DNA from: Candidatus Nitrohelix vancouverensis
GTDB lineage: Bacteria; Nitrospinota; Nitrospinia; Nitrospinales; VA-1
Assembly (NCBI GenBank): GCA_015698305.1
Contig: CP048620.1
Location: 2,254,001 to 2,318,000, forward strand
Reading direction: 5' to 3'
Length of the DNA: 64,000 nt
The position numbers were made by a program, and so were the translations under genes. Shown one piece after another: positions 8,937 through 19,635 of the stretch (positions are counted from its first letter, which is position 1; every line of letters starts with the position of its first letter). Under the pieces are notes generated by a model, which was not told where the DNA came from, ran no database searches, and was given only the letters and a program-made list of their open reading frames with translations.

Positions 8937-9584
8937 TCAGGATCCAAGCGGATTGTAATATTCTCTACCTATTCTATGCTTATTGATCTTATTTATCAAC
9001 TCATCCAGATCGCATTTTTTCTCTACAAAATCGATTTCATTCGTGTTCACCACCAGAAGCGGCGTTTCGGAATAGTAGAAGAAAAAATTGTTGAAGGCGC
9101 TGTTGACGCTCTCCAGATAATCCGGGTCCATATAGGCCTCGTAATCCCGGCCCCTTTTCTCGACCCGCGCTTTCAAGACTTCGTTGCTGGTTTGCAAAAA
9201 CACCACCAGGTCCGGCTTGGGTAATTTGTGCCGGATCAAATCATAGATCTGCTCATAGAGATGCAGTTCATGACCTTTCAGATTCAAGTTGGCGAAAATG
9301 CTGTCGCGGGAGAACAGGTGGTCGGTGATAACGACGGAATTGAACAGGTCGCGTTGCGCCAGCTTGAGGTATTGATTGTAACGGCTCAGTAAAAAAAAAA
9401 TCTGGGTCTGAAAGCTGAAAGTTTCTTTGTCCTGATAAAATTTGGCAATGAAAGGGTTGTCTTCATCCTTCTCCAAAACAATCTGCGCGTCGAGTTGCTT
9501 GCCCAGCAATTTTACCAACGAGGTTTTTCCCGCGCCGATGGAGCCTTCCACGGCTATGAATCTGGGTTCTATTTGAGTCGTCAT
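8937..9584 (-). CDS. Deoxynucleoside kinase (dAK/dGK type)
   Basis: This 215-residue protein phosphorylates deoxynucleosides for dNTP salvage, by family. It has a P-loop (AVEGSIGAGKTSL, residues about 8-20), an acidic substrate motif (VLEKDEDNPFIAKFYQD), the central helix region QTQIFFLLSRYNQYLKLA, a DRS-like motif (DHLFSRDSIF) and an Arg-rich lid (RVEKRGRDYEAYMD). The substrate base cannot be read from sequence. It lies 20 bp after the pseudo-receiver gene and upstream of panB, probably in the same transcription unit as the receiver. Confidence 0.88.
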   Translation of the reverse strand: MTTQIEPRFIAVEGSIGAGKTSLVKLLGKQLDAQIVLEKDEDNPFIAKFYQDKETFSFQTQIFFLLSRYNQYLKLAQRDLFNSVVITDHLFSRDSIFANLNLKGHELHLYEQIYDLIRHKLPKPDLVVFLQTSNEVLKARVEKRGRDYEAYMDPDYLESVNSAFNNFFFYYSETPLLVVNTNEIDFVEKKCDLDELINKINKHRIGREYYNPLGS

Positions 9585-9604
9585 TAAGTAAGTTTGCCGT
9601 TATT

Positions 9605-9946
9605 TTATTGGAGTGATTGCTTGATGCTGGTCTGCAATTGAAAGCCGTCCCCGGAGCGTACCGCAGGCGAATTGCAGGCCCAGGTCTGAAAGCTCATTTT
9701 GTAATCGCCGTGCTGAGTGACCAGAATGACCGGTAAAAAATTTCCATCTTTGTGACGGAGAGTCTGGATGAATTCAGATCCCGATTCGCCATCCTGCTGA
9801 TCCCATACGACTGCATCGACGCCCTTCAGCTCAGGGAGCGTTCCCTGTTCTGTGATCGAGCCATTGAAGCCCGCTCCCTGAACGGCTTCCAGCGCCCATT
9901 GTCCTTCTTCACTGCTGTTGGAAACGATGAGTACGTTCTTTGACAT
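9605..9946 (-). CDS. Degenerate response-regulator receiver domain
   Basis: This 113-residue stand-alone protein has a CheY-like pattern (KNVLIVSNSSEEGQWALEAVQGAGF, then VDAVVWDQQDGESGSEFIQTLR, then LPVILVT). The Asp at VVWD corresponds to the usual phosphorylation site. The acidic pair that binds Mg2+ is replaced by Ser-Asn, and the conserved Lys near the C-terminus is absent, so ordinary phosphotransfer is doubtful. It probably acts as a pseudo-receiver. It is followed at 20 bp by the deoxynucleoside kinase. The assignment rests on pattern only. Confidence 0.6.
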   Translation of the reverse strand: MSKNVLIVSNSSEEGQWALEAVQGAGFNGSITEQGTLPELKGVDAVVWDQQDGESGSEFIQTLRHKDGNFLPVILVTQHGDYKMSFQTWACNSPAVRSGDGFQLQTSIKQSLQ

Positions 9947-10236
9947 GGATGTTGGCGTTCATTCAGGCTGATGACCGTTTTATTGCAATCGGATCAGCGG
10001 GTTTCGATTGGCGTGAACAGATTCCCTGACGCCGACGCTATTTCAGCGACGCGCCTCAGGAGAGTATCTTTTTATAATATCCTGACCGGATTTTCAATTT
10101 TAACTTGTCTAGCGCGACGGGGCGCTAAAAAATGTCGCGAAGCAGGGAAGCGAATGAAACTCAATAAACGCGGTTTATTTGGTAGATGGGAAATCTGTCA
10201 ATAGATGCATTTTTTAAAGCGCAGTTCGGGAGAAAC
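9947..10236. other. Intergenic region between receiver gene and glgA
   Basis: About 290 bp without a convincing gene. A 77-codon open frame at 9971-10204 (+) has no ribosome-binding site or recognisable content. A small hairpin (TAGCGC/GCGCTA near 10115-10132) is followed by six A on the plus strand; it is not placed as a terminator for glgA. The promoter of the minus-strand receiver/kinase genes should lie in the left part of this gap. Confidence 0.4.
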
Positions 10237-11703
10237 TCATGCGCTCAGAGCGCGTCGGTAAAGGTCGATATAGCGTTGCGCCGAAGGTTGCCAACCGAAA
10301 TCCTGGCGCATGGCGTTATCGACCAGCGTTTTCCATAATTGAGGTTTGGAAAAACAGCTCTGCGCTTTGTTCCAGGCGTTCAATAAATCGTCGCGCTGAA
10401 AATTGTCGAATTTGAATCCGGTGCCCTTCGCGGAATCCACGCTCACTTCCTCGACAGAATCCTGCAGTCCGCCGGTGGCCCGCGCCAGCGGCAGGGTTCC
10501 ATATTTCAAGCCATACAATTGGGTCAGGCCGCAGGGCTCGTAACGCGAGGGGATCAGGATCAGATCGCTTCCGGCGATGATCTGGTGCGCGAGAATTTCA
10601 TCGTAGCCGATAACGACAGCGGCTTGATCGGAAAACCGCTTTTGTAATTGCTCGAAACGGTCCTGGTATTCCGGGTCGCCGGAACCGAGCAGGATGAATC
10701 CGGCTCCCTGATCCAGCATGCGTTGCAAATTATCTGCGATGAGGTCGATTCCCTTTTGATGGGAAAGCCGTGTGACCATGCAGGCCAGGGGTTTGTCCGG
10801 CGCCAGCTTCAATGCGAAACGACGTTCCAGATCGCGGCGGCAGGCCAGTTTCGTTTCGGGTTGTTTGATGGAATAGCGGGAAGGGAGCGTCGCATCTGTT
10901 TGCGGGTTCCAGGTTTCGTAGTCGACGCCGTTCAGGATGCCAACGAGATGATCGGATCGTTTCTTGAGAAGTCCCTCCAGTTGCCAGCCGCCTTCCGGAG
11001 TTTGAATCTCCTTGCTGTAGGTTGGGCTGACGGTCGTTAAATAATCCGCGCAGACCAGCCCGGCTTTGAGGAAACTGAATTGACCGTAGAGTTCGACGCC
11101 TTCGGGATGGTACAGCTCGCGCGGAACATGAGCGAGTTCCAGTAAATCACTGGAAAAATTTCCCTGATAAGCCAGATTATGGATGGTGAATACCGATTTC
11201 GTTTTGCTGAAGAATGGGTCCTTCGCGTAGACGGTCTTTAGATAGAGCGGTACCAGTCCGGTCTGCCAGTCGTTGCAATGGATGATGTCAGGCTGAAAGC
11301 CGATCGCCTTGCAGGTTTCCAGCGCCGCCCTGCAAAAGAAGATGAAACGCTCTCCGTTGTCGCCGAACTCTCCGTATTCGCTTCCGTATAAATCTTTGCG
11401 AAGAAAATAAGACGCCTTGCTGATCAATGTAACGGGCGGACCGTCGGGAAGGGCGCTTTCGAAGAGAAAGCCCTTGCATTGCCGCTGTCCCACAGGAACC
11501 GACACATCAATGCCGCTGGGTTTCAATCCCTGATCGCAGTCAATGACCGACGCGTATTTCGGAAGCAGGAGGCGAACATCATGCCCGGCGCGTTGCAGAG
11601 CCTTGGGAAGGGCGCTTGCAAAATCGCCAAGGCCGCCGGATTTGGCGAAGGGGTAGGCCTCCGAAGCGACGAATAGGATTTTCAATGGTGAAACCGCACT
11701 CAT
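10237..11703 (-). CDS. glgA: Glycogen synthase (ADP-glucose type)
   Basis: GlgA extends alpha-1,4-glucan from ADP-glucose. The 488-residue protein is a GT5-family GT-B enzyme. It has the N-terminal KSGGLGDF motif (ADP-glucose binding, residues about 21-28), IIHCNDWQTGLVPLYLK, VSPTYSKEIQTPEGGWQLEG and the C-terminal PSRYEPCGLTQLYGLKYGTLPLAR with catalytic Glu. No other glycogen gene (glgB, glgC, glgP) is in the window, so it stands alone here. It is divergent from coaBC. Confidence 0.96.
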   Translation of the reverse strand: MSAVSPLKILFVASEAYPFAKSGGLGDFASALPKALQRAGHDVRLLLPKYASVIDCDQGLKPSGIDVSVPVGQRQCKGFLFESALPDGPPVTLISKASYFLRKDLYGSEYGEFGDNGERFIFFCRAALETCKAIGFQPDIIHCNDWQTGLVPLYLKTVYAKDPFFSKTKSVFTIHNLAYQGNFSSDLLELAHVPRELYHPEGVELYGQFSFLKAGLVCADYLTTVSPTYSKEIQTPEGGWQLEGLLKKRSDHLVGILNGVDYETWNPQTDATLPSRYSIKQPETKLACRRDLERRFALKLAPDKPLACMVTRLSHQKGIDLIADNLQRMLDQGAGFILLGSGDPEYQDRFEQLQKRFSDQAAVVIGYDEILAHQIIAGSDLILIPSRYEPCGLTQLYGLKYGTLPLARATGGLQDSVEEVSVDSAKGTGFKFDNFQRDDLLNAWNKAQSCFSKPQLWKTLVDNAMRQDFGWQPSAQRYIDLYRRALSA

Positions 11704-11766
11704 ATTTCGATCCGGGGAGAAAGGAAAGACTGTCAGGGGCGCGAAGAAACTGAAACGCGAAAAGCA

Positions 11767-11795
11767 TTGAACCCACCCTTATTAACGCCTATAAT
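11767..11795 (+). promoter_or_regulatory. Sigma-70-like promoter for coaBC
   Basis: TTGAAC (11767-11772), a 17-base spacer, and a perfect TATAAT (11790-11795) lie 55 bp before the coaBC start in an AT-rich divergent gap with glgA. Confidence 0.65.
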
Positions 11796-11850
11796 TATTA
11801 AATTCAACTATAAAAATTAATAGCTTGCAGAATCGGAGACGCATCGGGAA

Positions 11851-13062
11851 ATGGCCGGAGAACTGAAAGGAAAGAATATCGCGCTGGGCGTTGCGGGCGG
11901 AATCGCCTGTTACAAGGCGGCTGAATTACTACGCCTGCTTGCCAAAGAAGGAGCGGGGGTCTATGTGACGATGAGCCAGAACGCGCATCGCTTCGTCGCG
12001 CCCTTGACCTTTGAAGCCTTATCGGGCAACCGTGTTTACGATGCGATTTTCGAAAGCGACGCCTCCTCCTCCATGGAACATATCAAGATGTCGGAAACCG
12101 CAGACCTTCTGCTGGTGGCTCCGGCGACCGCTAGCAGTCTGGGTAAGATGGCCAATGGTCTTGCCGACGACGCCCTGTCGAGTTTGTTCATCTCGTTTCG
12201 CGGTCCGGTTGTAGTGTGCCCGGCGATGAACGACGGCATGTACGCCAACCCGGCGGTGCAGGCGAATTTGAAAACGCTGAAAGAGCGCGGCGTTCATGTG
12301 GTCGAACCGGACACGGGAGAGCTGGCCTGCGGTTCCATAGGGCCGGGACGTCTGGCGGAACTGGAACGCATCGTCGCCGAAACGAAAGGCATCTTGAATG
12401 CGAAGGAAGATTTGTCCGGTCTGCGATTTCTGGTGACGGCAGGGCCGACGCGGGAATTTCTCGATCCGGTGCGCTATATCAGCAATCCCTCGTCCGGCAA
12501 GATGGGTTATGCGCTGGCGGAGCAGGCGAGACAACGCGGCGCGCAGGTGGATTTGATCAGCGGCCCAGTGCAACTGGAAGCGCCCTCAGGCGTTACCGTG
12601 CATCCCTGCGTTACGGCGGCTGAAATGCAGCAACAGGTGCAGAAGCGTTTCGGCGATTGCGATGTGCTCATCATGACCGCCGCTGTGGGCGATTTTGCAC
12701 CGGATCTTGTGCAAAAAGAAAAGATGAAGAAAGCGGGCGGCGATCCGCTGACTCTGACTCTCCGTCAAACCGTCGATATTCTCAAGGAAGCGGGAAACGC
12801 CAAGACCCATCAATACGTCGTCGGCTTTGCGGCGGAGACGCAGAACATCGTCGAAAGCGCAAAAGAAAAACTCGTCAACAAAGGCGCGGACATGATCGTA
12901 GCGAATGACGTGAGCGCGCCCGGCATCGGTTTCCAGTCCGACGCCAACCAGGTCACCTTGGTATTTAAAGACGGGAGCGTGACGCCGCTGGCGCTCGCCT
13001 CCAAACGCGATATCGCCAACGCCATTCTGGATCATTTGCTTCCGCTACTTTCAAAAGGCTAG
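11851..13062 (+). CDS. coaBC: Bifunctional PPC decarboxylase / PPC synthetase (CoaBC, Dfp)
   Basis: CoaBC makes two steps of CoA synthesis: it ligates cysteine to 4'-phosphopantothenate and decarboxylates the product. The N-terminal CoaC half is a flavoprotein with the family HIKMSETADLLLVAPATASSLGKMANG block, PAMNDGMYANP and the active Cys in TGELACGSIGPGRLAE. The C-terminal CoaB half shows VTAGPTREFLDPVRYISNPSSGKMGYALA and MTAAVGDFAP. Length (403) is normal. It complements panBCD 3-5 kb away but is in a separate, divergent unit. Confidence 0.97.
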   Translation: MAGELKGKNIALGVAGGIACYKAAELLRLLAKEGAGVYVTMSQNAHRFVAPLTFEALSGNRVYDAIFESDASSSMEHIKMSETADLLLVAPATASSLGKMANGLADDALSSLFISFRGPVVVCPAMNDGMYANPAVQANLKTLKERGVHVVEPDTGELACGSIGPGRLAELERIVAETKGILNAKEDLSGLRFLVTAGPTREFLDPVRYISNPSSGKMGYALAEQARQRGAQVDLISGPVQLEAPSGVTVHPCVTAAEMQQQVQKRFGDCDVLIMTAAVGDFAPDLVQKEKMKKAGGDPLTLTLRQTVDILKEAGNAKTHQYVVGFAAETQNIVESAKEKLVNKGADMIVANDVSAPGIGFQSDANQVTLVFKDGSVTPLALASKRDIANAILDHLLPLLSKG

Positions 13063-13283
13063 ATGAACCGAACTTTTTTTCTACCCGGAGCGGGCGCAAG
13101 CAGCGCTTTCTGGAAAAGCGTCTTTTCCTTCCATTGGCTGTCGGCAGACGGTTGAAAGATATAATGCCAAACGCTCAATTGCATATCGTTGCAGGCGGCG
13201 ATCACAATTTAGCGAATACGCATGTATCAGAAATTGCTCCCATCATTGCGAAGCATATAGATCTTAGATTGAAGCGCGACTGA
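13063..13283 (+). pseudogene. Remnant of an alpha/beta hydrolase gene (internal deletion)
   Basis: Starting at the coaBC stop, a frame reads MNRTFFLPGAGASSAFWK, a typical alpha/beta hydrolase N-terminus with oxyanion-loop PGAGAS, and ends at TGA 13153-13155. Nine bases further a second frame (13164-13283) reads LHIVAGGDHNL and APIIAKHI, the usual C-terminal catalytic-His end of the same fold. The nucleophile elbow and the central two-thirds are missing. The simplest reading is an internal deletion in a former coaBC-linked hydrolase gene. No frameshift sign is needed beyond the deletion. The parent subfamily is not identified. Confidence 0.65.
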
Positions 13284-13384
13284 TTCAAGGGAGATGGAAC
13301 AATAAACTACGGATCGATCTGCTGAGGTTTCTTTGAGAGGTCGTTCGATGGGGAGACCGTCGACATGATTTCAAGAAACATCCA

Positions 13385-14596
13385 CTAAAGATAATTGCTG
13401 AGCGCTTTCACGAGCCTTTGTTTGGCGAATGAGGGGCGACAATGCGTTACGAGCACATTGTCGCACTGATCGAAGCGGGCAAAATCTATTATCGCGGAGG
13501 CCAGTGGATCGGCCAAACCGGAAAAGGTTCGTTGACTGGAAAAATCCGGTTCAAGAAACAATGCCTTGATTTCAAATCGCGCCTCCTCGCGGTGAGCTTT
13601 GCAGTCCATTCGACCGATGAATCGGTCGCCGCGCAGTATGGGTAAGCAAAAATAACCGTAACGTCTCTTAGCTTCAGGGACGTAACATTCGATCTGGTAG
13701 TCAAAGCCAAAAAATTCCCGCACGCGTTCGCGCTGGATGACCAGATTGTCGAATGGAGACAATATTTGTACGGTATCAGAAGGAAGAGTTGTTCCCTGAT
13801 CTAAAGTCTCCGGCTCGATCCAGATTTTTGTGCCCGCGCTCGTCGTCGCACAGTTGAGTTCGCCGGACTCGACGCGACGTTTTAATTCGGCTTTCACAGA
13901 GTTGCCAAGCGACATTCCGTATCGTCCGCCGGAGCTGAACGATGTGTAGGCGGCGAAACCATGGCTTCGAATCGTTGTGTCGATGAGAAAAGAAGCAAAC
14001 TCTTCAATCGCAGGTTCTCGGGTATCGACGGTCGAAGGCAGTACTCGTTCGGTCAGGTCGTAGGATTTTTCGAAGCCATCACGCGCGCTAATCATCAGGT
14101 CGCCTTGAAAATAGAGTTGCTCCAGCGCGCATTTGGCGGGTTTCCAATCCCACCAGCCTGAACTTTTGGGGGCATTGTCTCCAAAGTCCCGGGAGCGCAG
14201 GGGGCCCTCTGAGCGGATGCGTTGCAATACCCGTTTCATCATCGATTGGACCTCTTTCGAACGAGGTTGTTTTGACCTGAATTTGCGGGCGTGCAAGCGC
14301 GTGAACCTGAAGTCCTGAATCGGACGAAACGCAGCGACAGGAAACCGGTACTCAAAAATTTTTCTTTCCTTGAGCAATGTTTCCAGGTAACTGTTTTCGA
14401 AATTTGACACCCGGGTCAAGAGCGTGTGCGTGTGCGCACGGGCAACGACTGAAATCGTATCAATCTGGACATATCCCAAATGACGAATCGCGCGTTCAAC
14501 GGCGTTCAGGCCGCGCCCAAACGTATCGCGCTTGAGTAAGCCCTGTCGGTCCAAAGCAATGTGTTTTAGTTTGCCGGGAGAAATAAGATCGGTCAT
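13385..14596 (-). CDS. YcaQ-type winged-helix DNA glycosylase
   Basis: This 403-residue protein matches the HTH_42 / crosslink-repair DNA glycosylase (YcaQ/AlkX) family, which removes bulky or crosslinked N-alkyl-purines. The signature GYVQIDTISVVARAHTHTL (residues about 38-56) holds the catalytic QxD motif. Other conserved stretches are FEYRFPVAAFRPIQDFRF, LILSPFDNLVIQRERV-like (QILSPFDNLVIQR) and YCLPILRGDRFIGRMDCKAHR. There is one gene only and no partner is visible. Substrate in this organism is inferred from the family. Confidence 0.85.
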   Translation of the reverse strand: MTDLISPGKLKHIALDRQGLLKRDTFGRGLNAVERAIRHLGYVQIDTISVVARAHTHTLLTRVSNFENSYLETLLKERKIFEYRFPVAAFRPIQDFRFTRLHARKFRSKQPRSKEVQSMMKRVLQRIRSEGPLRSRDFGDNAPKSSGWWDWKPAKCALEQLYFQGDLMISARDGFEKSYDLTERVLPSTVDTREPAIEEFASFLIDTTIRSHGFAAYTSFSSGGRYGMSLGNSVKAELKRRVESGELNCATTSAGTKIWIEPETLDQGTTLPSDTVQILSPFDNLVIQRERVREFFGFDYQIECYVPEAKRRYGYFCLPILRGDRFIGRMDCKAHREEARFEIKALFLEPDFSSQRTFSGLADPLASAIIDFARFDQCDNVLVTHCRPSFAKQRLVKALSNYL

Positions 14597-14731
14597 GCCG
14601 CGAATTGCCCTGATCCCAAACGATCATTTATAATACTGCCAGCCGACTTGGTTTGTTCGCCTGCCTTCGGAATCGTTAGATACCGCGACGCCCGCACGTT
14701 GTTTGAAAAACCGACCGGATTCTATCGCAAC

Positions 14732-15541
14732 TTACTCTTCCTCAGGTTTGATTGGAAGAACGCAACGAAAGCCGACGGTTTTGCTTCTGCTGGTGGGGAC
14801 CGTGGCATTTCGATAGGTCAGGCGAATGTCTTCTGCGGTGTTTCTCCAACTGCCGCCGCGGATGACTTTGTACTGTCCCTTGTCCAGTCCCATCGGGTTC
14901 TTCTTGGGCGAAAAAACGTAGTATTCCGGGTAGTGCCAGTCCCAGACCCATTCCGCAACATTTCCAGACAGGTCGTGCACGCCATAGTCCGAGACGCCTT
15001 GCGGATGATTCCCCACGGCAACGGGTTTGCCGACTTCGTTATTAAAGTTGGCTTTGACGCTGTCCGGCAAAACATTTCCCCAGGGAAAGAAGATGGGGCG
15101 TTTACCGCGAGAGGCTTTCTCCCATTCGGCTTCCGTCGGCAGGCGTTTGCCCTTCCATTCACAATAGCTTTTGGCCTCTTTCCAGGACACGCCGACCACG
15201 GGCTGGTCGGGGGCGTTGAAATCCGAATTGTTCCAGAATGCGGGTTTGTTCGCCTGAGTCGCCGTTACATAGGCGTCATAGTCTTTATTGGTCGTTTCAT
15301 AGATATCTATATAGAAAGGATCGATATCCACTTCATGCGCCGGGTCTTCCGGCCCCAGGGTGTGGCGATCCGTATTGAACAAATCGGTCGGGTCCAGTTC
15401 CAGCAGAGACTGTCGGCTTCCCATTTCGTAGACGCCGCCGGGGATCAACGCCATATTGTTAGGGGTTTCCATGGCGGTGGCGATGGCGGGGGATGAGGCC
15501 CAGGTTCCTAGTATTGCCAGACAGGCGACTGCAAATTTCAT
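14732..15541 (-). CDS. Secreted formylglycine-generating-enzyme (SUMF1) fold protein
   Basis: This 269-residue protein has a Sec signal peptide (about residues 1-22) and then an FGE-sulfatase domain: MALIPGGVYEMGS, FYIDIYETTNKDYDAYV, PVVGVSWKEAKSYCEWKGKRLPTEAEWEKA, DLSGNVAEWVWDW, VIRGGSWRN and VGFRCV. The paired active-site cysteines of true FGE are not evident, so it is more likely one of the many SUMF1-fold proteins with binding or other roles. GGAG lies 7 bases before the ATG at 15541. No sulfatase gene is nearby. A second family member is at 61229. Confidence 0.85.
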   Translation of the reverse strand: MKFAVACLAILGTWASSPAIATAMETPNNMALIPGGVYEMGSRQSLLELDPTDLFNTDRHTLGPEDPAHEVDIDPFYIDIYETTNKDYDAYVTATQANKPAFWNNSDFNAPDQPVVGVSWKEAKSYCEWKGKRLPTEAEWEKASRGKRPIFFPWGNVLPDSVKANFNNEVGKPVAVGNHPQGVSDYGVHDLSGNVAEWVWDWHYPEYYVFSPKKNPMGLDKGQYKVIRGGSWRNTAEDIRLTYRNATVPTSRSKTVGFRCVLPIKPEEE

Positions 15542-15653
15542 AAAATTCTCCACAAGAATAACTTTTTGACTAAGGAAACGGAATTATAGGCGCCGACAAC
15601 AGGGAACTCAAGGATGATTATTTGCGTTGCCGGAGATGTGATTTTCCAGTTGA

Positions 15654-15682
15654 TTGACAGAATTATAACTTCAGTTTACAAT
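15654..15682 (+). promoter_or_regulatory. Sigma-70-like promoter
   Basis: Perfect TTGACA (15654-15659), 17-base spacer, TACAAT (15677-15682), 62 bp upstream of the zinc-ribbon membrane protein start. Confidence 0.7.
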
Positions 15683-15744
15683 GAGCCTTCGGTAATTACA
15701 AAGAATCGCTCCAGTTTTCCCTTTGAACGAAAGGGTCTTTGCTC

Positions 15745-16149
15745 TTGAAGGAAAATCCGGAAGAAGAACCCACGCTATTGAATGGCGAGCGCGAAACTCA
15801 TTTGTGTCTGAATTGTGGATTTCCCAATCGCAATTCGGACAAGGTATGCATGTACTGCCGCGCCAGTCTGGTTGAGGATACGGGATTGATTTCCTGGGCG
15901 CGCAATACCTATCTGGTGTTGAAATGGCGCTGGGAACTCAAACAGAAACGTCAGGGGCTTCAATCGGCGACCCGAAGATCGCTGTTGGCGGTCATGGGTT
16001 ATTCCACCGCCGGCATCTTGCTGGCTGGAGGCGGTTTTCTGCTACTGCGCGATGCGCTTTCCGAAAATTCCTTTGCCAATGGTTTGATCTCCATTGTTTT
16101 TCTGCTCTACGGCGTATTTGTTCTCAAATCGCTCTTCACAAAAAAATAA
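15745..16149 (+). CDS. Zinc-ribbon membrane protein
   Basis: This protein of about 134 residues has an N-terminal zinc ribbon (CLNCGFPNRNSDKVCMYC, two CxxC knuckles) and a basic middle. Two C-terminal hydrophobic segments (about 80-100 and 108-128) make it a small inner-membrane protein with a cytoplasmic ribbon. The TTG at 15745 is preferred over TTG 15739 because AAGGG then lies 9 bases upstream. It is preceded by a good sigma-70-like promoter. I recognise no specific family. Confidence 0.65.
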   Translation: MKENPEEEPTLLNGERETHLCLNCGFPNRNSDKVCMYCRASLVEDTGLISWARNTYLVLKWRWELKQKRQGLQSATRRSLLAVMGYSTAGILLAGGGFLLLRDALSENSFANGLISIVFLLYGVFVLKSLFTKK

Positions 16150-16491
16150 TTTTCCCTCAGTTTTAATTTTTAAATCCCACTTCCATATTGATACATCGCA
16201 TACATGAGTTCGGTGTTGGCTTTGATAGGTAATGTTGAGATTTCCAAGGAATCTCTAAAAATTATTTTTTCGAGCTTGCCAACGAAAACAGGCAATCGCA
16301 TATCAGGAATTAGGGCCTTGATTTATTTTGAAATTGCAAAATAAGGTTTCTGGTTAGCAGTCCCCAGCCCTGAGCGCAGGTCAGGTTTTTATAATCCTAC
16401 TTGCGAACAGTTAACCATCCGATCCCCTTTTGATATCGGATTAAAATTTTGTTTCCTTCACTAGAGGACGATTCTTCATCGTACAACATAT
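16150..16491. other. Intergenic region upstream of copper ATPase
   Basis: About 340 bp. A 46-codon frame at 16204-16344 (+) has no ribosome-binding site and no recognisable content. A short inverted repeat (ATCCGAT/ATCGGAT near 16418-16440) lies about 55 bp before the copA start and might be a regulator site. No clear CueR-type operator with a long spacer was recognised by eye. Confidence 0.35.
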
Positions 16492-18951
<2,460 letters not shown>

Positions 18952-18966
18952 TGGCGTTATGACTTG

Positions 18967-19626
18967 ATGAAAAAATATTTCGAAATTTTACAGGCCTCTC
19001 CCGATGCGTCCCTGCAAGAGATCAAACGGGCTTATCGGGAGCGGGTCAAGGCCTGGCATCCCGACCGCTTCCCTGCGGTTTCGCCGCGCCTGCAAAAAAA
19101 AGCGCACGAGCAATTGAGTCTGATTAACGAAGCCTACCGGGCGCTCGAACAGCATCATTTGTCTGAAGGGGTGGCTGAATCGGAATCGACAAGGAGTCAT
19201 TCCAGACAGGCGACGCCTTCGGAAACTCCTGTCGAAGACGGTGGCTTGAATATTGATCCCTTGCGCGCTTGTGAACAGTTTCGAGTTTTTACCTGGGAGA
19301 ATGGCGACCGCTATGAAGGCGAAACGCTGGACAACCAGATGCATGGATTGGGCATTTACAGCTATTCAACGGGCGGTAGCTATCAGGGCGAATTTTCCAG
19401 AGGAAAACCCCACGGTATGGGGGAGTTGAGATTACCCGGCGGCGATGTGTACCGGGGAGAGTTTCATCTGGATCAGATACAGGGGCGCGGCGTCTATTCA
19501 TATGCAAACGGAGATCATTATGAAGGCTCGTTTGCCAATGGGCAACCGCATGGTCACGGCGTCTATACCCTGGCTTCAGGCAGTCGCTACAGCGGACAAT
19601 GGCAAAACGGCGTTTTTTCTGGCTGA
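18967..19626 (+). CDS. J-domain protein fused to MORN repeats
   Basis: This 219-residue protein starts with a J domain (about 1-60) containing the HPD tripeptide (31-33) needed to stimulate Hsp70 ATPase. A polar linker (about 61-110) leads to four full and one partial 23-residue MORN repeats (about 111-219: NGDRYEGETLDNQMHGLGIY and similar). MORN repeats in other proteins bind lipids or partners. The arrangement suggests a DnaK co-chaperone directed to a membrane or a specific client. ATG 18967 is preferred over the preceding TTG. It follows copA by 15 bp and is convergent with apbE. Confidence 0.85.
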   Translation: MKKYFEILQASPDASLQEIKRAYRERVKAWHPDRFPAVSPRLQKKAHEQLSLINEAYRALEQHHLSEGVAESESTRSHSRQATPSETPVEDGGLNIDPLRACEQFRVFTWENGDRYEGETLDNQMHGLGIYSYSTGGSYQGEFSRGKPHGMGELRLPGGDVYRGEFHLDQIQGRGVYSYANGDHYEGSFANGQPHGHGVYTLASGSRYSGQWQNGVFSG

Positions 19627-19635
19627 GGTCATCCT

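Noticed and set aside
10115-10138. TAGCGC/GCGCTA hairpin followed by A-run as terminator for glgA
   Set aside because: On the transcribed (minus) strand the T-run precedes rather than follows the hairpin.
9971-10204. 77-codon plus-strand frame between receiver gene and glgA
   Set aside because: No ribosome-binding site, no recognisable content, unusual residue mix.
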